The translations under genes were made by a program, and so were the position numbers. The notes below the pieces were generated by a model, which did no database searches, was not told the DNA's origin, and saw only the letters and a list, made by a program, of their open reading frames with translations. From Macrocystis pyrifera (lineage: Eukaryota; Sar; Phaeophyceae; Laminariales; Laminariaceae): DNA of 64,000 bases. The first letter of the stretch is position 1; each line of letters starts with the position of its first letter. The stretch is from contig JASSKH010000029.1 in the NCBI GenBank assembly GCA_031763025.1, forward strand, positions 4,369,095 through 4,433,094. The letters are read 5' to 3'. Below are positions 25,837 through 38,100 of this stretch, piece by piece.

Positions 25837-26117
25837 TCAGCCGACATGGCCGGAAAAAACAACGGATGATGACTTTCGAGATATATTGCTCACTTTTTTC
25901 TTGCAGCACAGCTTAGTGGTGCACCCGGAGTGGTCACACACGATGTTATCGGCACCGTAGACAGAGGTATACTTGTCGGGACACTTGTAGCCCGAGCAAC
26001 GTGCCTCGCAGCACTGTTTCTCGTCGCACTTGTCATCCCCACACTTCACGTCGTGGGCGTTCTCAATCGGAGTGTAACCGTGAGAGCATTTCACGGAGTC
26101 GCAGCACTTACTTTCAT
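25837..26117 (-). CDS. Cys-rich module 14, probable terminal exon
   Basis: DESKCCDSVKCSHGYTPIEN, KCGDDKCDEKQCCEARC, YKCPDKYTSVYGADNIVC, CTTKLCCKKK. It is the most divergent module. The frame runs on through SNISRKSSSVVFSGHVG to a stop. An AAAAAA|GTGAGC site at 25893 could instead be a donor to further exons, but no further module is seen downstream. Confidence 0.88.
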
Positions 26118-29100
26118 CTGGTGCGCGGAGACGCGTGGGAACAAATTGAAAATATGTTAGACTGTGTCCACTGCGTATTCAAGCGTGGAGGGAGTATTTC
26201 GTCTCTTTCGCTGCAATATCCGCCTGATCAGCCATACCAAAATACGAGGAGTATACGCAACGTTCGTGAGATACAGATTTGTCGTAAACTATTGTACATA
26301 CGTAATTTTGTTTTTCGCCCCACCTTCGTCGCAGCACAGGTCGGTCGTGCAGCCAGAACGAGGGCAATAGATTGTGTCCGCGTCGTGTGCATGGGTGTAC
26401 TTGTCGGGGCACTTGTAGTACGAGCAGAATGTCTCGCAGCACTGCTTTTCCTCGCACTTGTCGCCATCACACTTCACGTCCTTGGCGTTCTCGATCAGAG
26501 AGTAACCGTGTGAGCATTTGACGGAGTCGCAGTACTTCTTCTCATCTGGTGCGCCAAACGGAATTCAAGTGGGATGGAGGTATGTTAGACCGTGTCAAAT
26601 AGTCCAGCAGTCACGGAGGGGTTAGTGCACCACCTTTACCGATAGAAACAATCGTTCGTGCTGTTAATAGTAGGTGATTAACGGGAGTGTTTCCCAATAA
26701 ATACTTCCCGAGCTCTCAAAACCTGTTGTGTCAACTGGGACTCACCGTGATCGCAGCACAAGTCAGTCGTGCACCCGGAGTAAGGGCACTTCGTGGTGTC
26801 AGCGTCGTGTATGGGAGTGTGCTTGTGGGGACACCAGTAGTTCGAGCAGAACGTCTCGCAGCACTGCTTTTCTTCGCACTTGTCGCCATCACACTTCACG
26901 TCTTTGGCGTTCTCGATCAGGGAGTAACCGTGTGAGCATTTGACGGAGTCACAGTACTTCTTCTCATCTGGTATTCGGAGGGAGTTTGAAGTCGGAAGAA
27001 GACATGTTGGACTACAATTTAACTATAGGCCGGGTAGCCCATTACGTAGCAGACGCTCAGTGTAAGAAGTCACTCCTAGCAGGAGCGGCGGCAGTGGTCA
27101 GCAAAGCATTCTTGTTTATGGTATACTACTGTTTACAAGCAAACTTGGACAATCCTTGGCGTCCTGAGGACAATCGGTTAGTGCGGCGATCAGAAAGGGG
27201 CCTTCTGGACTGGAATCACGCGTCGAGATGACCGTGTTCCAACTTTCCGCGATTTCGAGACGATCTACCTCAGGACGGCAGTGCAAGTGTACAGACGTGG
27301 CGGCACGACTGACAGCCCAGTAGTTGCAGACGCTGTACCACAGGACGACAGTCCACCCCGCTGTCACCGCACACAGCACCACCTAGACTCCAACATGAGT
27401 GTCGTTCTCCGCCATAGTGTTGGCTCTAGGGCGAAATAGACATTTCTTGTTCGAAGTAGAGGAGAATACGTAACAGTTTGACAAACAAACTTTGAAATAA
27501 TAATAAAGTGATTTGAGTATAACTGAGACTCGCCGTGGTCGCAGCAGCACAGGTCGGTCGTGCACCCGGAGTAAGGGCACTTCGTGGTGTCAGCGTCGTG
27601 TACGGGGGTGTACTTGTGGGGGCACCAGTAGCTCGAGCAGGTCGTCTCGCAGCACTGCTTCTCCTCGCACTTGTTGCCGTCACACTTCACGTCTTCGGCA
27701 TTCTCGATCAAAGAGTGACCGTGTGAGCATTTGACGGAGTCGCAGTACTTCTCGTCTGGTGCGTGGAGGGATTTCAAAGTTGGTTCAAGATAAATTAGAC
27801 CGTTAAGTGCAAGCTGGATACCCTACTATGTAGTCGACGTTCAGTGCAAGTACTGCAGTCACTCACAGCGTCGGTATCAGTGAATAGCAGAGTTTATTTA
27901 TCAAGGATATCCAATTGTGCACAAGCAGAGAAGGCTGTAACGCTTCGACCTATCACAGTCGGTTAGTGTTCTACTGAATGGGAGCGCTCTGGTATCGACA
28001 TCTGTAACGATGCGATGAAATGAACTTGCTCGAGATCTCTGCGATTGTAGATGAGGCATCTCGACGACAGTGCAGTGGATCATGACAACCCAGTAGTTAT
28101 AGATGGTGTATCACTAGACGACCGTTTACCACGCTGTCACGCCACACAGTATCACATTGACTCCAACAGACCCCGTCAGTAAATTTTACATATTTCTTGT
28201 CCAACCCACAGCTACTGTAGTACTCCGTGCGTCAAACCACACTTACGTCATGAATTATAAAGACATTTCAGTATGACTGAGACTCACCGTGGTCGCAGCA
28301 CAAGTCAGTCGTGCACCCGGAGTAGTCACATTTGATGGTGTCAGCGTCGTGTACGGGGGTATACTTGTGGGGGCACCAGTAGCTCGAGCAGGTCGTCTCG
28401 CAGCACTGCTTTTCTTCGCACTTGTTGTCATCACACTTCACGTCTTTGGCATTCTCGATCAGAGAGTAACCGTGTGAGCATTTGACGGAGTCGCAGTACT
28501 TCTCGTCTGGTGCGTGGAGAGTCAAACATGGTTCAAGATGAATTAGACCGTTAGGTGGAAACTTAGGGAGCCCTCTTGAATCCACGTCTGCAACGATGCG
28601 TTAAGGTGTTCTTTCTCGAGAGTTCCACGATTTCTAGACAATCTTGTCCAAACCACAGCTACTCTAATAACCGTCGGAGAGGTTTCAAAGTTGGTTCAAG
28701 ATAAATTATACCGTTTAGTGGAAGCTGGGTAGTCTAAACGGCCTTCGACGTTCAGTGCAAGTACTATACTGTAATCACTCGTTGAGTAGCAGTAGTAGCG
28801 GCAGTGATCAAGACAATTTACTGCGGATATACTACGGTGTATAAGCATCCGAAAAAAAAAGAAGGGGCATAGGATAGTCGGCGAGTACCATGTTCAGTTG
28901 AACGGAGCCTTCTGGAATCCAACTCTGGAGTCATGCGTTGAGATGAACTTGCTCGAGATCTCCGCGAGTTCTAGACGATGTTTCGCAGGACAATAGTGCA
29001 GATAGATTTTTGCGGCACATCCCAATAGCTCAGTAGTTTGAGACGGTGTACCTCAGGACGACAGTTTCCATCGCAGCACAACCAATACCAAGTGCAATGT

Positions 29101-32100
29101 CCTTAGCCAACTTGTTGGGACCATGGTTTCACTCATAAACAATGATTCTTGTTTAAACTACAGTACAACGTTTGACAAATTACTCTATTAATAGAAGAAC
29201 GACAGTACAAATATATGTACGTACACGAGTAGAATTGAGACTCACCGTGGTCGCAGCACAAGTCGGTCGTGCACCCGGAGTGAGGGCACTTGGTGGTGTC
29301 AGCGTCGTATACGCGGGTGTACTTGTGGGGGCACCAGTAGTTCGAGCAGAATGTCTCGCAGCACTGTTTTTCCTCGCACTTGTCCCCGTCACACTTCACG
29401 TCTTTGGCGTCCTCAATCAGAGAGTAGCCATGTGAGCATTTGACGGAGTCGCAGTACTTCTTCTCATCTGGTGTAGAGGTTGCAGTGCTTGTCGAGGTAA
29501 GTTGGACAATTTTACGTAGCCTATACCTAGTCGACAATCAGTGCCATTACTGTAATCAGTCTTCGCGGTCGTGGTGGCAGTGGTCAGCAGAGCTTCCTTG
29601 TGAAGGAGATACTACGGTTTACAAGTGAACGAGAAGAAAACGCGGCGTCGTATGTATGATAGTCGATTAATACAGTATTGAAGTGAAAGGGGGCCTTCGG
29701 CAATACACATCTGGAACAATGCGTCGAGATGAACTTTCTCGAGGTCTCCGCGATTTTTAGATGATGAACCCAAGGATCACAGTGCAGTGGGGCTAGACTT
29801 CACGACAGAGCATGACAATCTAGTAGTTCTAGAAGCTGCAACACACGAAGACAGGCAACCACCTTGCCACGCCACGCAGCTCCACGTAGACTCCAACAAA
29901 AAAAACATCGTTTTCCGCCGTACATTTGCCCCAATAGTTGAGTACACCGTGTTTATTTTTCGAAGTACGAAGTTTGTCAAACAACACTCAAACAAAAAAA
30001 TAAATATAATTAAGTACGAGGCTTTCCTACGGAGTGGTCATAGTAAGGGCGACGCGAGAAGTGCAGGGTAACTCGACAGCAACAGAGCATCAACACAGTA
30101 CGCAGCAGCAGCAACAGCAGCAACTACTACTACTACTACACTGCTCTATTTTCACCCGACACCGAGGAGTAATTAAATGTATCTGAAACTCACCGTCGCA
30201 GCACAGATCGGTCGTACACCCGGAGTAGTCGCATTTGATGGTCTCGGCTTCGTATACGGGGATGTACTTGTGGGGGCACCAGTAGTTCGAGCAGAAGGTC
30301 TCGCAGCACTGCTTTTCTTCGCACTTGTCGCCATCACACTTCACGTCTTTGGCGTTCTCGATCAAAGAGTAACCGTGTGAGCATTTGACGGAGTCGCAAT
30401 ACTTCTCATCTGGTGCGTAGACAGATCCGGAAGTTGATTCAAGACAAGTTAGAGACTATCTTGATCATAGCCTTGGTAGGCGACGCGCAGTCAACGTTTA
30501 GTGCTAGTACTGTAACCACTACTAGCAGTAGTTGCGGCAGTGATCAGCAGAGCTTCTTTTTCGATGTCTAGACTACGGTATACCAGTCGAAAAAAAGGAA
30601 GCCTTCTGTAACACACATGGAACGATGTGTCGAGAGGAACTTGCTCGAGATTCTGAAATCCGTACCTCGGGACGGCAGTGCAGTAGGTCTAGACCTCGTG
30701 GCACAGCATGACAGCTCGGTGGTTCCAGACCACATACTACACGATGACAGTCAACCACGCTGTCGCCCCTCACAGTACCACCTAGACTCCAGCAAGTATA
30801 TTGTTATCCGCCGGAATTTTGGTCCCATGGTCCAATGGGCATGTTTTCTTCACGAAGCACAGCAGCACAAAGTTTGTCAGACATCGATTCAAGAGTAAAA
30901 AAAACAATTTTAGTGTAGTCGGGACTCACCGTGGTCGCAGCACAGATCGGTCGTGCACCCGGAGTAAGGGCACTTCATGGTATCAGCGTCGTGCACGGGG
31001 ATGTACTTGTCGGGGCACCAGTGGTTCGAGCAGAACGTCTCGCAGCACTGCTTCTCCTCGCACTTGTCGCCATGACACTTCACGTCTTTGGCATTCTCGA
31101 TCAAAGAGTACCCGTGTGAGCATTTGACAGAGTCGCAGTACTTCTCATCTGGTGCGTGGACAGATCCGGAAGTTAATTGAAGTCAAGTTAGACTATCTAG
31201 ATCATAGCCATGGTAGGCGACACGAAGTCACCGGTTAGTGCTAGTACTGTAATCACTGCCAACAGTAGTGGCGGCAGTGATCAGCAGAGCTTCTTTGCCA
31301 TGGCTAGACAACGGTATTCCAGTAGGATAAAACGCAAAGTCGTATGATTGTCGGTCAGTACGGTATTCAGTCGAAGGGGGCTTTCTAGAACACACACATG
31401 GAACGATGTGTCGAGATGAAAACTTGCTCGAGATTCCCGAAAATCCGCACCTCGAGACGGCAGTGCAGTAGGTCTAGACTTCGCGGCATAGCATGACGGC
31501 TCGGTGGTTTCAGACCATATACTACACGCGGACAGTCAACCACGCTGTCGCCCCTCAAAGTACCAACCTAGACTCCGGCAAGTATATTGTTATCCGCCAA
31601 AGTTGCGGTCCCATGGCCCAATGGACATGTTTTCTTCACGAAGCACAGCAGCACAAAGTTTGTCAGACCTTGATGCAAGAGTAAAAATGTATGAATATTT
31701 AAGTGTAATCGGGACTCACCGTGGTCACAGCATAAGTCAGTCGTGCACCCGGAGTAAGGGCACTTCGTGGTGTCAGCGTCGTATACCGGAGTGTACTTGT
31801 GGGGGCACCAGTAGCTCGAGCAGAACGCCTCGCAGCACTGCTTCTCCTCGCACTTGTCGCCATCACACTTCACGTCTTTGGCGTTTTCGATCGGAGAGTA
31901 ACCATGTGAGCATTTGACGGAGTCGCAGTACTTCTTCTCGTCTGGTTCGCGGAGAGGTTTCGAAGTTGGTTCCAGATAAGTTAGACTGTCGAGTATAAGC
32001 GGGGTAGCCTATTCATCGTCAACGTTCAGTGGAAGCAGTCGCTCCCAGCAGTAGTAGGGGCAGTGCTGAGCATGCGTTCTGTGTCAAGGATACACTATAT

Positions 32101-35100
32101 TACACTAGACAAAAAAGGGACAAAACGCGGCTTCGTATACATGATACTCGGTATGGTGGCCTAGGGTAATATAATATCCAGAACGATGCGTCGAGAGGAA
32201 CGTGCTTGAAATCTCCGCAATTTCTAAACAATGTATTTCAGGTCGATAGTGCAGTGGATCATGACAGCCTAAGTCTTATACTTCGAAGTAGACGCTGTAC
32301 TACACGACGACAGTCCACAACGAGCACCACCGAGGCTTCAACACGTATGTTTCTCCGCCGTCCGCTTGGCCCCAGGGCCTAGTATCACATTTCTGCTTCG
32401 GACACATGTACCAGAAATAGTACAACGTTTGTCTAGCAAAATTCCAAGAACTACTTTTAGCACTTAATATATTATCTGAAACCCACCGGGGTCGCAGCAC
32501 AGATCGGTCGTGCACCCGTAGTAGTCGCACTTAATGGTGTCGGCATCGTGTACGGGGGTGTACTTGTCGGGGCACCAGTAGCTCGAGCAGAACGTCTCGC
32601 AGCACTGCTTCTCCTCACACTTGTCACCGTCACACTTCACGTCTTTGGCATTCTCGATCAAAGAGTAACCGTGTGAGCATCTGACGGAGTCGCAGTACTT
32701 CTTCTCGTCTGGCTCGTGGAACGAAATCAAGAGTAGGACGAAGATGTGTCAAACGGCTCTGTCAGTCGCTTTACACGCGTGGAGGTTGGGGCTATCGCAC
32801 CGCTTTTACCCGTACACACGGTCGATCGCTCGTCCGGGTCTCTCGGAATACTACAGTAGGGTTCTTGAACAACCCTCATCGCATGTATGGGCAGGCGCGG
32901 AGCTATATCGTAGCAACGGGACGACCGGTCGACAATGTCCACACCAATACGCTACCTGGCCGCTAGCAATTCGCTACCTAGCGGCTGATACTTGCGCGTG
33001 TTCCCTGTAGGGGTATGAAACATGTGTGTAGGATAGGACTGAAGAAAACCGGCAAATAGTGGCTCAGGTATTGGTTAGTGATTTCGTATCACCGATGCCG
33101 CACAGCAAGCATCACACAGCTACTCCACGAAACCTCCTGCTAACCATGAACTCTGTACGAAAAAAAACTAACGTGGCAAGCGGCCAGTCCAACGTTCTTT
33201 TTTACTAAGATCCAAAGGCGCACGCACGAGAATCCAACAGTATTCGTAGCACTTATCTTATCTTTTGGCAGACGTATTCATTAGTTCACACTATAATAGT
33301 ATCATAGCTTTATAACGTCATCAATCAATATAGTGCATCCAACCCCACCCCCTCTATCTATTCTCCTGTTGTACGTACAGGTATATATGAATGGTGTGAC
33401 GAGAACTGTTTGTCGAATAATTCTACTCGAACCATCGAAAATGAAATACATTTTACACTCACCGTGGTGACAGCACAGGTCGGTCGTGCACCCGTAGTAA
33501 TCGCACTTGATGGTGTCGGCGCCGTGGATAGAGGTATACTTGTGGGGGCACTTGTAGTACGAGCAGAACGACTCGCAGCACTGCTTTTCCTCGCACTTGC
33601 CGCCGTCGCACTTCACGTATTTGGCGTTCTCGATCAGCGAGTAACCGTCGGAGCATTTCACGGAGTCGCAGTACTTCTTCTCATCTGATGAGCGGAGAAG
33701 TTTCCACGTTGATTCAAGATTAGTTAGACTGTCCAATTTGTCGTAAACGTAGACGGTGTGTTGTATCGCGTTATCCTGTACCGCGAGCGATCGTGCCAAG
33801 CCAACAATCGGTGGAGCACTTGTCAGTTTTACTTCGAGAACTATCGAGACGATACTTTAAGTTAGGCTCACCGTGGTCGCAGCACAGGTCGGTCGTGCAC
33901 CCGGAGTAAGGGCACCTGATGGTGTCAGCGTCGTACACGGGGGTGTTCTTGTGGGGGCACCAGTAGTTCGAGCAGGTCGTCTCGCAACATTGCTTTTCCT
34001 CGCACTTGCCACCTTTACACTTCACGTCTTTCGCATTCTCGATTAGAGAGTAACCGTCGGAGCATTTGACGGAGTCGCAATACTTCTTCTCCTCTGTTGC
34101 ACGAAACGGAACCGGATTACGATTAAGATAACTTGGATCGTGTGAATCGCATAGTAAGCGTATCGGGGACGCCGCATCGTTTTGCGCCTACTCAAGATCG
34201 ATCGTGCCGATATCACGATACTACAGTACGGTATACGGTGTAAAGCATGGCCCCGCCGCCTATAAGAGAGGCGCAGGCGGAGTCAATATGCTGCAACTGA
34301 GTGTTATCGTTTCGAGTCTGCGGTAATGTAACAATGCGAACAACAAAAACCAACGCTCAAGATAAGAACGATAGGTCTGGCCAACATGTAGGCAACCCAA
34401 CCTGTATGGAGAACCACCACTATAGCAAACTCGTGTGGCTATAATCAAAGAAAACAGCCCAGAGGGTAGGTACATACTTACTTCCACTGTCGTAATCGGC
34501 GTTACAGTACGTAACGTCGACCTTGCAACGATGCAAGACGACGCCGCCTGCGTGGGGAGTCGCCACAATAGGAAACTCGTGGCTATTATCGAAGAAAAGA
34601 GGGCAGAGGGTTGCCCCGTACTCTCTTGGTCTGTACTCAATTCAATCCGTGTCTGGTACCGGTATTACATTAGTGGGCCTTGAAACTATGTGATAAAAAA
34701 ATTGTACTGGCGGAGATTTGCACGAAACAACTGGAAGGTAAAATATTCGAGAAGAAAGACCATATCTATATACCGGAACCGTCGCACACCCGAGCGTTTT
34801 ATGTGAAGTATAGCACCGTACAGCATTACGTAATGGATACGACTGTCATGCGTACTTTTTGAGCAAGAGCAGCAAAGCAGCAGTGAGCCGCTGTTACATG
34901 GAGAACGAAATCCAAGGTGAGGAGGGCAACAACAGCAGACTCTGATCATAGGACCGCACGCGGCTTCACAGCTGACGCAATGTAGGCATCAAAGCATCCT
35001 TGTGGAGGCATCGAACAACGTAGCGCACTATTTGGCGTATCGAATTGAGAGGTTGTCGACACATTTTCTGGGTTTGCTGCACTGCTCAATCACGTCTCTA

Positions 35101-38100
35101 CAGCAACGCAGCGAACTTCACAAGGTGTCGACAACCTTTCAACTCGGTGCGAATACTGGTGCTGTGTGGTTCCATGCCCCCACAAGGTTTGGTTTTACGG
35201 CCGTACGGTGCCATGGAGGGGGGGTCCCGGTCACCTGTATTCCGGTTCTGATATATATTAAGGGATAGCCCGGAATCAATAGGAGAACGGTGGAGCAAGG
35301 ACAACAGGGGCCATGTTTCCTTAAAGTACAACGTGTACCTCGTACGAGCTGGAAAAAGCTAGTGGTGTCTTGAATTGCAGTACGGTATCGGGTGTGAATC
35401 ATGTTTCGTTTTTGCGCGTATCGTACGCGTTTGTGAATGCGTGAAGCGGGGGATGCCTCGCACACTACCAATAGTAACAGGCAGAACATGCGCTCACAGA
35501 ACTGTTCCTGGTGACTACATATCCCTCCTCGTCCGAGTACGATGATGAGCGTCTGTCGTCGATGTGTCATCGAACGCTTCGAACACAATCAAAACGTGAT
35601 TTCAATCATGAGGCTCACCGTGGTCACAGCACTGGTCGACGGTGCACCCGCAGTCCTTGCACACGACTCTTTCGGCGCCGTAGATGTGGGTGTACTTGTC
35701 GGGGCACTTGTATGACGAGCAGAATGCCTCGCAGCACTGCTTTTCCTCGCACTTGTCGCCTTCACACTTCACGTGTTCGGCGTTCTTGATAGGAGAGTAA
35801 CCGTCGGAGCATTTGACGGAGTCGCAATACTTTTCATCATCTGTTGCGCAAAGCGGAATTAGAGGGGAGAAAATAAACCATGTCAATTATGGGTAGGCGT
35901 ACGGGCTTTCTTGCATCGCTGTTACCTACGTATTCAACCGATCGTGAAAGAATGATGCATAAACAAAAATAAAAAAGGTGCTTGTGCCGAGGCTCTGTCT
36001 CCTTGAAGAGAGATGACAGAGGTGGCACCGAAGTGTAAAGATCACCTTGTGAAGAAGAGGCAGGAGAATGGTTTGAAATTGGCGCTTATGTGGCCATTAT
36101 GGAAGGAATGTGGATGTCCGAGATCAAGCGGAGAAGAGGGAAGGAGAGGAGGAGGAGAAAAGGAGGAGAAAAGGAGGAGAATGGAAGAGAGCGTTGATCG
36201 AGGTAGGGCTGACCTTCGCCTGATCATCCGGTAATGCCCGTGCTACGGGCAAATAAGCTAATCTAAGGGATATTGTACTGGCTGACAGTCCATCCTACAG
36301 CAACATTTCAAATTGGTGAGTTTGTCCGTCCTCTAACAACATTCCTGATGGTGAGGGTCCTATAGAAACATTCCTAATGGTAAGCTAGCTGCCTTGCTAT
36401 ACGTACGGTCAACGTCTCGACGGAGGCAAGTTGAACTTACAATATACCGTACTACGAGTAAGACAGACTCGTAATTTATCCGCATATTGCATTTACCTGA
36501 ATATCCAATCTAAAAGATACTCGTAAAATACTCGTATCAGTGCGTGTTGTCTGCACGTCACAATAGATATGGATCTCAACGCCCATTCGTGCTAGTTCCT
36601 AACAAATGAGAAAACATGTACCAAGAAACACTTCCCGAACAAAGAAAAACAAAATGAGACTCGCCGTGGTCGCAGCACAGGTCGGTCGTGCACCCGGAGT
36701 AGTCGCATTTGATGGTGTGGGCATCGTGTACGGCGGTGTACTTGTCGGGGCACTCGTAGCACGAGCAGAAGGCCTCGCAGCACTGCTTTTCTTCGCACTT
36801 GTCGCCATCACACTTCACGTATTTGGCGTTCTCGATCAGAGAGTAACCGTGTGAGCATTTGACGGAGTCGCAGTAGTACGCGTCCTTCTGTTAAATAGAG
36901 GCGACAAGGTAGGCGGGTATAGAAGGTAGGAGGTGACTACAGTAGTGTCTCAAGAGCTTTTTGTGATAGAAGGACACCAAAATTATCGAAACAACGGCAC
37001 TGGCAAGGGTCACTGATTATGCCGCTTTGGTAACGGTGGCTATGCCTTAACTCTCAGGATTGCTACGATCGTACGGGCATAACTTTCTCTGGCTAAAGTG
37101 CGACGCTATTTATATACGACATAATAACACGACTTTACTTTTCGCAGCGAGTCTCGGGGTTGAATGGGGTAATCTCAACAGCACTTGACTGCGGGCAAGA
37201 TATCGGCAATCGTTTCTTCAAAATCATGGCACTTCACACGCACAGTACTTCACACGCTACAGTACATACGCCATGCTGCCTCGTACCGTCAGAGAGCGCC
37301 TGCCGCGAAGACCGGTGTCGGTGTTTCCTGTTACACCTGCAGTCGTACAGGGTATGAGGGCGACACACGTAGAGCGGGTCGCTTAAAAACGTGCCTACTG
37401 CGTCCTTCTTCCCCTGTGGCTATCGCAAAACGACGTATAGTTGCTGCCTTATAGGGATAGCACCTAAACGTTACGACTTGATTGTAGTGTAGGATCTCTA
37501 CGGCTCACCCAAAACAGAGTTTGAGAGAATTACTGACGGTGCAGCCCATCGAACATTCGCAAAGCCTGCAGTACTACATAGAGTTAGGGTTTGGCTTGGG
37601 GTTAGGTATATCCCTGAGATGTAACCAAAAATGTACATCACGAACGATATTGAAAACGGCATTGGGTCTTCCGACAATATTGGGTTAAGAAGCCCTGTTA
37701 GTCAGAAGTATTTGGCCAAAAACAAAAGTGCTAGTACTCCTATCGTAGCACGCGTCGAACCAAAGCCGGACATGGCAGTCTCACGGGGGCTGTTGTGGAC
37801 CCATGGCTATATGTGTTATGCTAACATATTAGGTGCGGGGAATATGCAGGGGGAGAGGGGACGGTGTCACCAGGAAGGGAATGTACACAGCGTTCGCTGA
37901 GTGGCATTTCGGTTAGTTGTATCCATGTATATATGGGTGTTGCTTTGTAGAGTGTCTACTGCACACTTTTCTATACGAAATAAGCATCGGGATCAAATTG
38001 TCTTCTCGTGCAGTGATCCGACCCTGCAAATAAAACCAAGTATCGGTCATATTCTGCAAGCCGATGTTCGTCACGGTTTTTACATCGTCGCACCTACTGT

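Larger units (their letters stand above)
26968..32486 (-). repeat. Co-amplified introns of the module array
   Basis: Introns between modules 5 and 12 share a block with GATGCGTCGAGATGAACTTG, CTCGAGATCTCCGCGA, a GGCAGTG.TCAGCAGAGC element and CACAGCAGCACAAAGTTTGT. Copies start near 27070, 28000, 28600, 28790, 29570, 30540, 31260 and 32040. The unit of duplication was therefore exon plus intron (about 0.75 kb). Confidence 0.8.
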
